Origin: Clostridiales bacterium UBA1763
GTDB taxonomy: Bacteria > Bacillota > Clostridia > Oscillospirales > Oscillospiraceae
Direction of reading: 5' to 3'
Length of the DNA: 17,201 nucleotides
NCBI GenBank assembly: GCA_002314685.1
Contig: DCHB01000006.1
Span: 1 to 17,201, forward strand
A program made the translations under genes and the position numbers. This document shows, one piece after another, positions 6,396 to 12,744 of the stretch. The notes under the pieces were generated by a model that worked only from the letters and a program-made list of their open reading frames with translations, was not told the DNA's origin and searched no databases. The first letter of the stretch is position 1. Each line of letters begins with the position of its first letter.

Positions 6396-7661
6396 ATGTT
6401 TATGAGGAAAAAGGCTTTTATTTTAATGATTGTGTATTTCACCGCGACGGTGCTTGCACTCGGCGGATATTCGCTCGCATCGGGCATAATCGGCGAAAAT
6501 TACCGCAACACTGCAGTTTACGGCTATGAGCACACCTTCGGCGAGGTTGTGACTGCAACCCACGAATTAAGCGAGGCACTGCACAGAGCCGCATACACGA
6601 CGGGCACCGCGCTATCCACCTCGGTGTGCGCGGACATTTACGCCGACTGCCTCACGGCAAACATGACGCTTGCGGCACTGCCGTTTTCAACGCAGGAGCT
6701 TGAGCAGACGGCGGGCTTTATCTCAATCGCGGGCAACTATGCACACACTCTGCTCAAAAGCGGCAAGGAGAGCGGCTTTGCCAGCAGCGACAGAGATAAT
6801 TTTATGACACTTTACAAAACTGCCAAAAAGCTCACCGACTCACTCACAGAGCTTCAAGGCAAAATCAATAACGGCGAGCTTGTTTTGGACGACCCCGAAA
6901 ATGTTTTTATCTCGCATGACGAGGAAACCCTGCTGTCAAGCGCGATGCTGAAGCTCGAGGATAAGCTCGATTTATCGTCTCTGAGCGACCTTAATGGAGG
7001 CAACACGCAAGCCTCGGCGAAAAAATACGACAATCCCATAAGTGAGGAAAAGGCGCGTGAGCTTGCCGCCGAATTTCTCGGCGCAGAAAAATCCGAGCTT
7101 AATAAGCAATACCGCAGTGAAAGCGGCGGCACCTGCTTTGAGCTTGACGGCACAAGCATTGTTGTTGACGGCGGCGGGAATGTGCTGTCTGTAAGCTCAA
7201 AGCGCACGGTGACCGACGGAAAAAGCGCCGATGAGCTCGAGAAAGCCGCGCTCGGCTTTCTTAAAAAGCAGGGCTTTTCCGAGCTGCACAAGCTTTCCGA
7301 GGAATACTCCGACGGAGTTTTGTACCTGAAATACTGCCTTTTGTATAAGGGCACGCCCTGCGAGGGTGACTGCATTAAAATCGGCATTGCCGCAGACGAT
7401 TTAGGTCTGTATTCCTACGATGCGACTGCACACGTGAACGCTCCCGAGCACTGCGGCTCGTCAAAAGCCGTATCAATAGCGCAGGCAAAAAGTGCCCTGC
7501 CCGACAATGTGTGCCTCGTCTCTGACAGCACCGTATATGTCGAGTCAGCAGACGGTGAAAGACTGTGCTACGCATTTTCATGCACTGCGGATAACGGCGA
7601 CAAGCTCAGCATTCTTGTCGATGCAGAAACGGGCAGACAGCTAAGAATTGACATTCAATAG
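6396..7661 (+). CDS. ypeB: YpeB-type spore germination protein with PepSY region
   Basis: In Bacillus, YpeB is needed to stabilise and localise the cortex-lytic enzyme SleB in dormant spores. This 421-residue protein starts with a basic MRKK stretch and one hydrophobic segment (about residues 7-27), a signal-anchor that places the rest outside the membrane. A helical N-terminal domain (about 30-170) includes LPFSTQELEQTAGFISIAGNYAHTLL, which resembles the YpeB family. PepSY-like repeats lie in the C-terminal half (about 215-420), with AREL-AAEFLG and a final VDAETGRQLR hairpin. No sleB lies next to it, although the pair is often adjacent. Either ATG 6396 or 6402 could be the start; the AGAGGTG site lies 5 or 11 bases upstream. 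The assignment rests on fold pattern, not an alignment. Confidence 0.8.
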   Translation: MFMRKKAFILMIVYFTATVLALGGYSLASGIIGENYRNTAVYGYEHTFGEVVTATHELSEALHRAAYTTGTALSTSVCADIYADCLTANMTLAALPFSTQELEQTAGFISIAGNYAHTLLKSGKESGFASSDRDNFMTLYKTAKKLTDSLTELQGKINNGELVLDDPENVFISHDEETLLSSAMLKLEDKLDLSSLSDLNGGNTQASAKKYDNPISEEKARELAAEFLGAEKSELNKQYRSESGGTCFELDGTSIVVDGGGNVLSVSSKRTVTDGKSADELEKAALGFLKKQGFSELHKLSEEYSDGVLYLKYCLLYKGTPCEGDCIKIGIAADDLGLYSYDATAHVNAPEHCGSSKAVSIAQAKSALPDNVCLVSDSTVYVESADGERLCYAFSCTADNGDKLSILVDAETGRQLRIDIQ

Positions 7662-7662
7662 C

Positions 7663-7708
7663 CTTGCTCCGCTTTGAAATAAGCATCAAAACGGGGCAAG
7701 ATTGTTTG
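7663..7708 (+). terminator. Probable ypeB terminator
   Basis: A 9-bp stem (CTTGCTCCG 7663-7671 with CGGGGCAAG 7692-7700, one G-T pair) starts right after the stop codon. The tail ATTGTTTG is a poor T-run and the loop is 20 bases, so efficiency may be modest. Confidence 0.6.
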
Positions 7709-7739
7709 AAAGTTAACACTTGATTTGCGCATTTTTCTA

Positions 7740-7768
7740 TTGCGAATTACTGTACTAAGTAGTATAAT
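7740..7768 (+). promoter_or_regulatory. Promoter for the glycine-riboswitch transcript
   Basis: TTGCGA (7740-7745) and a perfect TATAAT (7763-7768) with a 17-base spacer. Transcription would start near 7775, just upstream of the riboswitch, giving a leader of roughly 320 bases. Confidence 0.85.
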
Positions 7769-7788
7769 CTGCACATAACTTGATATCG

Positions 7789-7871
7789 GTCAGATGAAAT
7801 CTGCAGGAAAGCGGCATTTTTGCCCGCCAAAGGAGCTACACTTTCAGGCAAACAGACTGCAGACGGATGAC
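7789..7871 (+). promoter_or_regulatory. Glycine riboswitch, first aptamer, with kink-turn leader
   Basis: P1 is TCTGCAG (7800-7806) with CTGCAGA (7857-7863). Inside are the glycine-aptamer signatures GGAAAG, CGCCAAAGGAG and CTTTCAGGCAAACAG. A further stem, GTCA (7789-7792) with TGAC (7868-7871) in the inter-aptamer linker, brackets a GATGA segment. This matches the leader-linker kink-turn (P0) known for tandem glycine riboswitches. It is the first half of a tandem sensor whose downstream gene is an amino-acid symporter. Confidence 0.93.
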
Positions 7872-7953
7872 ATTCTGGAGAATCCCGCTATATGCGGGTG
7901 CCGAAGGGGCAAAAGCGCAGTGCGCACCAATCTCTCAGGCAAAAGGACAGAAT
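7872..7953 (+). promoter_or_regulatory. Glycine riboswitch, second aptamer
   Basis: P1 is ATTCTG (7872-7877) with CAGAAT (7948-7953). The core shows GGAGAAT, GCCGAAGGGGCAAAAG and CTCTCAGGCAAAAGGACAG, close to the family consensus, and a small CCCGC/GCGGG hairpin inside. It lies one base after the first-aptamer kink-turn stem, the usual tandem arrangement, and leads to the terminator at 7992-8025. Confidence 0.95.
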
Positions 7954-7991
7954 TGATGACTTTCAAAAGGTCGTTTTAATTAAGCTTTTTG

Positions 7992-8025
7992 CGGATTGGG
8001 TATTTTATACACAGTCCGTTTTTTT
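7992..8025 (+). terminator. Riboswitch expression-platform terminator
   Basis: CGGATTG pairs with CAGTCCG (7 bp, one G-T). A G-A mismatch and an inner GTAT/ATAC stem follow, and the hairpin ends in T7. It lies between the second aptamer and the symporter gene, so glycine probably decides whether transcription continues. I could not settle from sequence whether glycine turns the gene on or off. Confidence 0.85.
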
Positions 8026-8094
8026 GTTAATTATGTTATATTTTTAGCAAAAATATAAAGGGAAAGTAAAAATTTATAAGAGGAGAGAAAAAAC

Positions 8095-9531
8095 ATGACA
8101 TTTGCAGAAATCGTAGCAAAAGTTGACGGATTTGCGTGGGGTCCCTGGCTGCTCATACTGCTTGTCGGTACCGGCATTTACATGAGCTGCAGAGTCGGAT
8201 TTATTCAGTTCGGCAAATTCGGCTACGCAATGAAAAACACTCTCGGCAGAATGTTCGAGAAATCCGAAGCAGGTGAAGGCGAGATTACCCCCTTCCAGGC
8301 AGTTACAACCGCACTTGCGGGTACTGTCGGCACAGGTAATATCGCAGGTGTCACGGGCGCAATCGCAATAGGCGGCCCCGGTGCTGTCTTCTGGATGTGG
8401 ATTTCAGCCCTCTTCGGTATGGTCACCAAGTATTCCGAGGTTTTCCTCGCAGTTAAGTACCGCGAGAGAAATGACAAGGGCGAATGGGCAGGCGGCCCCA
8501 TGTACTACATAACCAACGGCATGGGCAAGAACTGGAAATGGCTCGCAGTTCTGTTTGCACTGCTTGCAGGCCTTGCATCCTTCGGTATCGGCAACATGAC
8601 TCAGGTCAACACCATCGCAACCTCCATTAACACCTTCATCGATGTTTGCGGCGGCAACACTGCGGCAAACACCATTACCCTTATGGGCAATGCAGTTCCC
8701 GTTTCAAGTCTTATCATCGGCATCATCGTTGCAGTTATCGCCGCAGTCGTTCTCATCGGCGGTGTAAAGCGTATCGGCTCCGTTACCGAAAAGCTCGTCC
8801 CCTTCATGGCAGTTGTTTATATCATCGCTTCAATAGCAGTTGTTATCGGCAACGCAGGCGAGCTCGGCAAGGTATTCGGCTGGATCTTCCAGGGCGCATT
8901 CACTCCCAAGGGCGTTCTTGGCGGCGCAGTCGGCTCCACTATAATGCTCACCATCCAGAAGGGCGTCGGACGCGGCGTATTCTCCAACGAAGCCGGCTTG
9001 GGCTCTGCTCCTATGGCACACGCCTCCTCCTCCGAGACAAATCCTGTTAAGCAGGGTCTGTTCGGTATCTTCGAGGTATTCATGGACACAATCGTTATCT
9101 GCACTCTGACTGCTCTCGTAGTTCTCACAGGTATCTCCAAGCTCTACGCCGGCGGCGCAGACTTCGCATGGGGCGCATCCGCAGGTACCGAGCTTGTCTC
9201 CGCTTCCTTCGGCACTATCCTCGGCAACGGACTCGGCGCATTCATCGTTGCTCTCGGAATTGCACTGTTTGCACTGTCCACAATCCTCAGCTGGGCACTT
9301 TACGGCACCCGTTGCATGGAATACCTCTTCGGTACAAAGGCCCGTCTGCCCTACCTGATTGTATTTGTTCTCGCAATCGTTGTAGGCGCAACTCTGAAGC
9401 TCGACGTGGTCTGGAACCTTGCAGATGCTTTGAACGGCTTCATGGCTGTCCCGAACCTCATTGCTGTTCTGGTACTGTCCCCCGTAGTCATTAAGGCAAC
9501 AAAGGAACACTTCTCACAGAATATAAAGTAA
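8095..9531 (+). CDS. AGCS-family alanine/glycine:cation symporter
   Basis: A 478-residue polytopic membrane protein with about 10-12 hydrophobic segments, the usual length of the alanine/glycine:cation symporter family (Na+- or H+-coupled). Family motifs include GTVGTGNIAGVTGAIAIGGPGAVFWMWISALFGM, where the TGNIAG helix break binds substrate in characterised members, GGPMYYI, and NEAGLGSAPMAHA. ATG 8095 follows a strong AGGAGAG site. A glycine riboswitch in the leader makes glycine, and probably alanine, the likely substrate. From memory, streptococcal relatives of this arrangement have been reported as glycine off-switches, consistent with uptake. A strong terminator follows. Confidence 0.94.
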   Translation: MTFAEIVAKVDGFAWGPWLLILLVGTGIYMSCRVGFIQFGKFGYAMKNTLGRMFEKSEAGEGEITPFQAVTTALAGTVGTGNIAGVTGAIAIGGPGAVFWMWISALFGMVTKYSEVFLAVKYRERNDKGEWAGGPMYYITNGMGKNWKWLAVLFALLAGLASFGIGNMTQVNTIATSINTFIDVCGGNTAANTITLMGNAVPVSSLIIGIIVAVIAAVVLIGGVKRIGSVTEKLVPFMAVVYIIASIAVVIGNAGELGKVFGWIFQGAFTPKGVLGGAVGSTIMLTIQKGVGRGVFSNEAGLGSAPMAHASSSETNPVKQGLFGIFEVFMDTIVICTLTALVVLTGISKLYAGGADFAWGASAGTELVSASFGTILGNGLGAFIVALGIALFALSTILSWALYGTRCMEYLFGTKARLPYLIVFVLAIVVGATLKLDVVWNLADALNGFMAVPNLIAVLVLSPVVIKATKEHFSQNIK

Positions 9532-9542
9532 AACATATTAAC

Positions 9543-9574
9543 AAAAATCCTGTCTCCTCGGAGACAGGATTTTT
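9543..9574. terminator. Symporter terminator, copy 1 of an exact 32-bp duplication
   Basis: A 15-bp perfect inverted repeat with AAAAA and TTTTT ends, starting 12 bases after the symporter stop. The same 32 bases recur exactly at 9770-9801. The GAG and following sequence after its T-run match the repeat at the left window edge. Confidence 0.93.
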
Positions 9575-9769
9575 GAGTCTGTCAAGAAAACAAAACTGTC
9601 GGCAGGAAAGGCCGGCAAACAGCGGGGGAGCTTGAGGGGGCAAAGGCCCGCCTCAATTGGATCGCCGACAAAAAGCCTTTGGGCTTTTTCCAAAAGGCAC
9701 AGAAAGCTCTGTGCCTTTTTTGGCGGCTTTTCGGCTTGTAAAAAGTCCGAGGGACTTTTTTACAAGCTG
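9575..9769. repeat. 195-bp hairpin-rich insert between two identical terminators
   Basis: The first 33 bases (9575-9607) match the repeat at the left window edge in the opposite orientation. Next, TGTCGGC (9597-9603) pairs with GCCGACA (9664-9670), enclosing GCCGGC (9611-9616) and a stem TTGAGG/CCTCAA with GGGC/GCCC (9632-9656). Three more hairpins follow: 9670-9689, 9692-9719 and 9728-9773. No convincing protein is encoded; the 121-codon plus-strand frame at 9632 lacks a ribosome site and runs through all the hairpins. No clear terminal inverted repeats were found. It could be a non-autonomous mobile element that targets terminators, or a structured RNA. Confidence 0.65.
9670..9719. terminator. 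Two adjacent terminator-like hairpins
   Basis: The first pairs AAAAAGCC (9670-9677) with GGCTTTTT (9682-9689). The second pairs a 12-base arm (9692-9703) with 9708-9719 around an AAGC loop, followed by T's. Both have A-run/T-run flanks typical of bidirectional terminators but sit well past the symporter terminator, so their role is unclear. Confidence 0.6.
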
Positions 9770-9773
9770 AAAA
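9728..9773. repeat. Long imperfect hairpin at the end of the insert
   Basis: About 21 base pairs with one G-T pair and one bulged base, joined by a GAG loop. Its last A's overlap the first A's of terminator copy 2. The poly-A/poly-T inside the stem and lack of a free T-run make it a weak terminator; it looks more like a structural end of the insert. Confidence 0.6.
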
Positions 9774-9801
9774 ATCCTGTCTCCTCGGAGACAGGATTTT
9801 T
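9770..9801. terminator. Terminator copy 2 (exact duplicate of 9543-9574)
   Basis: All 32 bases are identical to 9543-9574. It is followed by TATATTTACC and not by the repeat sequence, so the repeat lies only between the copies. This fits an insertion that duplicated, or recombined with, the original terminator. Confidence 0.9.
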
Positions 9802-9947
9802 ATATTTACCGAAAGCTTTAGCCCATATTTGCTTCTTTCTTCTAAAGCTTACAGCGCGCTCTCTGCTGGGCTTTTGCCGCAGGTATTATTTATCTCTCCT
9901 TGCTTATTATCTTCCTTATCGACGCCTCAGTTTATCTGAAAGCAGGC
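9802..9947. other. Gene-free spacer with one inverted repeat
   Basis: The rest of the 9532-10007 gap holds a perfect 9-bp inverted repeat, AAGCTTTAG (9813-9821) with CTAAAGCTT (9842-9850), around a 20-base pyrimidine-rich loop. I saw no credible coding frame, promoter or tRNA here. Confidence 0.5.
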
Positions 9948-9988
9948 AAAAAGTCTCGCTGACACTTTATGTATCAGCGAGACTTTTT
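9948..9988. terminator. Terminator of the NhaC-family gene
   Basis: A 15-bp perfect stem (9948-9962 with 9974-9988) and 11-base loop with A5 and T5 flanks, 19 bases beyond the stop codon of the minus-strand transporter. It can work in both directions. Confidence 0.93.
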
Positions 9989-10007
9989 CTTGTTTGATTT
10001 ATAGAAT

Positions 10008-11519
10008 TTACTCGACAGCGTTTGTCTTCTTGCCTACTGTTGCACGCAGGACGAAGAGTACACCGATTGTCATTGCAACGCCGATTACGAGGCAGATCAG
10101 AGCATTCTGGATGAAGCCTGCAAGCACGAAGTTTACAAAGCTGATTGCCGCAACGGTGAGTGCGTAGGGCAGCTGAGTGGATACGTGCTCGATGTGGTTG
10201 CAGTTAGCACCTGCAGATGCCATGATGGTCGTATCGGAAATGGGTGAGCAGTGGTCGCCGCAGACAGCACCTGCGAGGCAGGCGGAAATGCCGATCATGA
10301 GCAGAGGTGAGCTTGCATCGAAGATGGGGAGTACGATGGGGATGAGGATGCCGAAGGTGCCCCAGCTTGTGCCTGTTGCAAATGCAAGACCGCAGGCAAC
10401 GAGGAAGATAATAGCGGGAAGCATGCTGTAAAGTCCCTGAGAAGCGTTCTCCATGAGGGTTGCAACATAATCTGCCGCACCGAGTGCGCCGGTCATGTTC
10501 TTGAGGGTGAGTGCGAAGGTGAGGATGAGCAGTGCGGGTACCATTGCGTTGAAGCCCTTAACAATGCAGTCGGTTGCTTCCTTGAAGGTAATAACGCGGC
10601 GGCAGATAAGGTAGATAAATGTGAGGATGAGAGCGATAATGGAGCCCCAGGGGAGACCGACGGATGCATTAGTGTTTGCAAAGGAATCAATGAAGCTTGC
10701 GTCGCTCCAGAAACCGCCGACATACATCATACCGATTATACAGCAGCCAACGAGAAGGATGACGGGGATGAGCATATCCCAGAGATTTGCGCGGTCAACC
10801 TCGACCTCTTCGTCGTTGCCGAGTGAGCCGAGATTACCCTGAAGTGCCTCAAACTCTGCCTTTGCCATGGGACCGTAGTCAAAGCCCATGACGGAAATGG
10901 CGATAACAAATACGATTGTGAGCAGGGAGTAGAAGTTGTAGGGGATTGCCTGAATGAAAAGCTGAAGTCCCGAGATACCTGCGTCCAGGTCGGATGCGGT
11001 GGAGGAAACAGCTGCTGCCCATGAGGAAACGGGAGCGATCATGCAGATAGGTGCCGCGGTTGCGTCGATAATGTATGCGAGCTTTGCGCGGGAGACCTTC
11101 TGAAGGTCTGTTACGGGACGCATAACCGAGCCGACGGTCAGGCAGTTGAAGTAGTCATCAACGAAGATGAGCACGCCCAGCAGGAAGGTTGCAAGCAGAG
11201 AACCGACCTTGGTATGAACGCGCTTTGCCGCCCACCTGCCGAAGGCGGCTGAGCCGCCTGCCGCATTTATGAGTGCGACCATTATGCCGAGAATAACGAG
11301 GAACATGAATATGCCCGCATTCCAGCCGTCGGCAATAGCGCCGACAAAGCCGTCGTTAATCATGGTGTCGAGAGCGCCGATGGGGCTCATCTGAGCTACA
11401 AACAGAGCGCCTACAACTATACCGACAAACAGTGAGCTGTAGGTCTCCTTGGTGATAAGGGCAAGTACTATTGCCACTATCGGGGGGACAAGTGACCAAA
11501 AGGTGTTTACGAATTGCAT
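10008..11519 (-). CDS. NhaC-family antiporter, probable LysW-type lysine transporter
   Basis: A 503-residue polytopic membrane protein of the NhaC part of the ion-transporter superfamily. Typical segments are VDDYFNCLTVGSVMRPVTD, IIDATAAPICMIAPVSSWAAAV, FATGTSWGTFGILIPI and AGAVCGDHCSPISDTTIMASAGANC. NhaC-like proteins exchange Na+ and H+ or couple cations to organic substrates. Here a lysine riboswitch controls the gene. Comparative genomics previously predicted riboswitch-controlled NhaC homologues (LysW) to be lysine transporters, so lysine uptake is the better guess. I chose ATG 11519 (MQFVNTFW), behind AAGGAAAGG; the longer frame from 11567 reads through the terminator hairpin. Low-similarity alternatives such as arginine/ornithine exchange cannot be excluded. 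Confidence 0.9.
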   Translation of the reverse strand: MQFVNTFWSLVPPIVAIVLALITKETYSSLFVGIVVGALFVAQMSPIGALDTMINDGFVGAIADGWNAGIFMFLVILGIMVALINAAGGSAAFGRWAAKRVHTKVGSLLATFLLGVLIFVDDYFNCLTVGSVMRPVTDLQKVSRAKLAYIIDATAAPICMIAPVSSWAAAVSSTASDLDAGISGLQLFIQAIPYNFYSLLTIVFVIAISVMGFDYGPMAKAEFEALQGNLGSLGNDEEVEVDRANLWDMLIPVILLVGCCIIGMMYVGGFWSDASFIDSFANTNASVGLPWGSIIALILTFIYLICRRVITFKEATDCIVKGFNAMVPALLILTFALTLKNMTGALGAADYVATLMENASQGLYSMLPAIIFLVACGLAFATGTSWGTFGILIPIVLPIFDASSPLLMIGISACLAGAVCGDHCSPISDTTIMASAGANCNHIEHVSTQLPYALTVAAISFVNFVLAGFIQNALICLVIGVAMTIGVLFVLRATVGKKTNAVE

Positions 11520-11541
11520 GGTGTTTTTCCTTTCCTTGAAC

Positions 11542-11574
11542 AAAAAAATTGAGTCATGACGCTTCATGACTCAA
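11542..11574 (-). terminator. Lysine riboswitch terminator
   Basis: On the minus strand an 11-bp perfect stem (11564-11574 with 11549-11559) and a 4-base loop is followed by T7. Its TCATGA core is self-complementary and recurs in the 3' strand of riboswitch P1 (11602-11607). P1 and the terminator can therefore exchange partners, as expected for an off-switch. Confidence 0.9.
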
Positions 11575-11602
11575 CCGAAAAATCAAAACAATTCGTGTTG
11601 CT

Positions 11603-11762
11603 CATGACAGCTCTCCGCACACGCGACAGTCTGCAAAATATTCTCCTGCAGCCCAGACATCGACCTCTCGGGAAAGAAACCGATTCTTCGGCGGCGACCC
11701 CTTTCGTTAAACGTTTCCCGACGTTTTTCATAACTACTGATGGCAACCGCGCCTCTATCATG
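11603..11762 (-). promoter_or_regulatory. Lysine riboswitch (L box)
   Basis: Reading the minus strand, P1 is CATGATAG (11755-11762) with CTGTCATG (11603-11610), one G-T pair. The conserved joining segments appear in order: GAGGCGCGG, CAGTAGTTATG, AAAGGGGTCGCCGCCGAA, GGGCTGC, ACTGTCGC and GGAGAGCT. At about 160 bases it has the normal aptamer size. By family precedent lysine binding favours termination and shuts off the downstream NhaC-family gene. Confidence 0.95.
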
Positions 11763-11781
11763 CTCTGTTCAATTTGACTCC

Positions 11782-11809
11782 ATTATATACACAATATTCA
11801 TTTTGTCAA
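11782..11809 (-). promoter_or_regulatory. Promoter of the L-box transcript
   Basis: Both boxes are perfect on the minus strand: TTGACA (11804-11809) and TATAAT (11782-11787), with a 16-base spacer. Transcription would start near 11775, about 13 bases before riboswitch P1. Confidence 0.88.
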
Positions 11810-11861
11810 CAGATTTCAATAGTTTATCTTTTAACACTCTGTTTGCCGTATTTTTTCGTGC

Positions 11862-11890
11862 TTGTAGTATTCACTTATAGATGATAAAAT
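11862..11890 (+). promoter_or_regulatory. proC promoter
   Basis: TTGTAG (11862-11867) and TAAAAT (11885-11890) with a 17-base spacer. The predicted start near 11897 leaves a short leader holding the CGGAGG ribosome site and no riboswitch. Confidence 0.7.
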
Positions 11891-11919
11891 ATATAAAAAT
11901 CTGACAACGGAGGCTTAAT

Positions 11920-12714
11920 ATGAAGTACGGATTTATCGGCTTGGGCAACATGGCGGGAGCTATTATCTCGGGCATGGCGGCATCGGGCAAGTTCAAAAAC
12001 GATAATATATACGGCTACAATCGCTCCGAGGGCAAGACAAACGCCCTGCGCGACAGGCACGGGCTTATCCCCTGCAAAAGTGCCGCAGAGCTTGTATCAA
12101 AATGCGATGTCATCGTACTTGCGGTCAAGCCTCAGGTTATGCCCTCTCTGCTTGAGGATATAGGTGCTCTTATTAAAAAGGAGCAGACCGTAATCACAAT
12201 CGCCGCAGGCAAAGGCTGCGAGTGGTACGACAGCTATCTTGCCGAGGATGTGCCCCTTGTGCGGGTTATGCCGAATATTAACGCAAAGGTCAAGGCGGCG
12301 GTATCGGCAATTTGCGCGAACAGTGCCGCGGGAGATGAGGAAATAAAAATCGCCGACGGCATTTTCTCAACCGTCGGCAAGGTGTATCACATTGAAGAAA
12401 ATATGTTTCCCGCTTTTTCCGCTATCGGCGGAGCCTCGGGCGCATTTGTGCTGATGTATATAGACGCACTTTCTGAGGCGGGTGTGCGGGCAGGCTTTGC
12501 AAGACCGCTTGCCGAAGAGCTTGCGACGGCTACCGTTATTGGAAGCGGACTGCTTGCCATGGAGTCCGACGAGCACCCCGTCGCGCTTATGAACAGGGTT
12601 TGCTCCCCCGCGGGCACGACGATTGAGGGTGTGTGCAAGCTCAGAGAGCTCGGCTTTGAATCCGCCGTACAGCAGGGTATTCAGGCAATAATCGACAAGG
12701 ACCGACTTTTGTGA
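11920..12714 (+). CDS. proC: Pyrroline-5-carboxylate reductase
   Basis: Reduces 1-pyrroline-5-carboxylate to L-proline with NAD(P)H, the last step of proline synthesis, in the cytosol. The 264-residue length is typical. The Rossmann nucleotide loop is GLGNMA (7-12), with AVKPQ near 66-70 and a VRVMPN segment. The dimerising C-terminal domain has the family signature around SPAGTTIEGVCKLRELGF. CGGAGG lies well placed before ATG 11920. No other proline genes are nearby, so it appears to be transcribed alone from the promoter at 11862-11890. It is convergent with nth, with no obvious terminator in the 30-base gap. Confidence 0.95.
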   Translation: MKYGFIGLGNMAGAIISGMAASGKFKNDNIYGYNRSEGKTNALRDRHGLIPCKSAAELVSKCDVIVLAVKPQVMPSLLEDIGALIKKEQTVITIAAGKGCEWYDSYLAEDVPLVRVMPNINAKVKAAVSAICANSAAGDEEIKIADGIFSTVGKVYHIEENMFPAFSAIGGASGAFVLMYIDALSEAGVRAGFARPLAEELATATVIGSGLLAMESDEHPVALMNRVCSPAGTTIEGVCKLRELGFESAVQQGIQAIIDKDRLL

Positions 12715-12735
12715 GTGATGAACTATGAGTGATGA
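12712..12735. repeat. Short direct repeat between proC and nth
   Basis: TGAGTGATGA occurs at 12712-12721 and 12726-12735, a 14-base period, the first copy including the proC stop codon. A third partial unit, GAGTGA, follows. Short repeats of this type are common junk-like spacers in some Clostridia, from memory. Confidence 0.6.
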
Positions 12736-12744
12736 GTGAAAAAC

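Noticed and set aside
7794..7979. 61-codon plus-strand frame
   Set aside because: It coincides with the tandem glycine riboswitch, whose RNA signatures explain the sequence.
8830..9510. 226-codon minus-strand open frame
   Set aside because: Antisense shadow of the AGCS symporter gene, with cysteine-rich composition typical of such shadows.
9575..9769. Insertion sequence with transposase
   Set aside because: The insert is too short, has no open frame for a transposase and no clear terminal inverted repeats; it is kept only as a possible non-autonomous element.
9632..9997. 121-codon plus-strand frame
   Set aside because: It runs through six hairpins including two terminators and has no ribosome site.
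11556..11777. Overlapping short frames on both strands
   Set aside because: They fall on the lysine riboswitch and its terminator and have no protein-like features.
12712..12735. CRISPR-like or satellite repeat
   Set aside because: Only two and a half units of 10 bases with 4-base spacing; far too short for an array.
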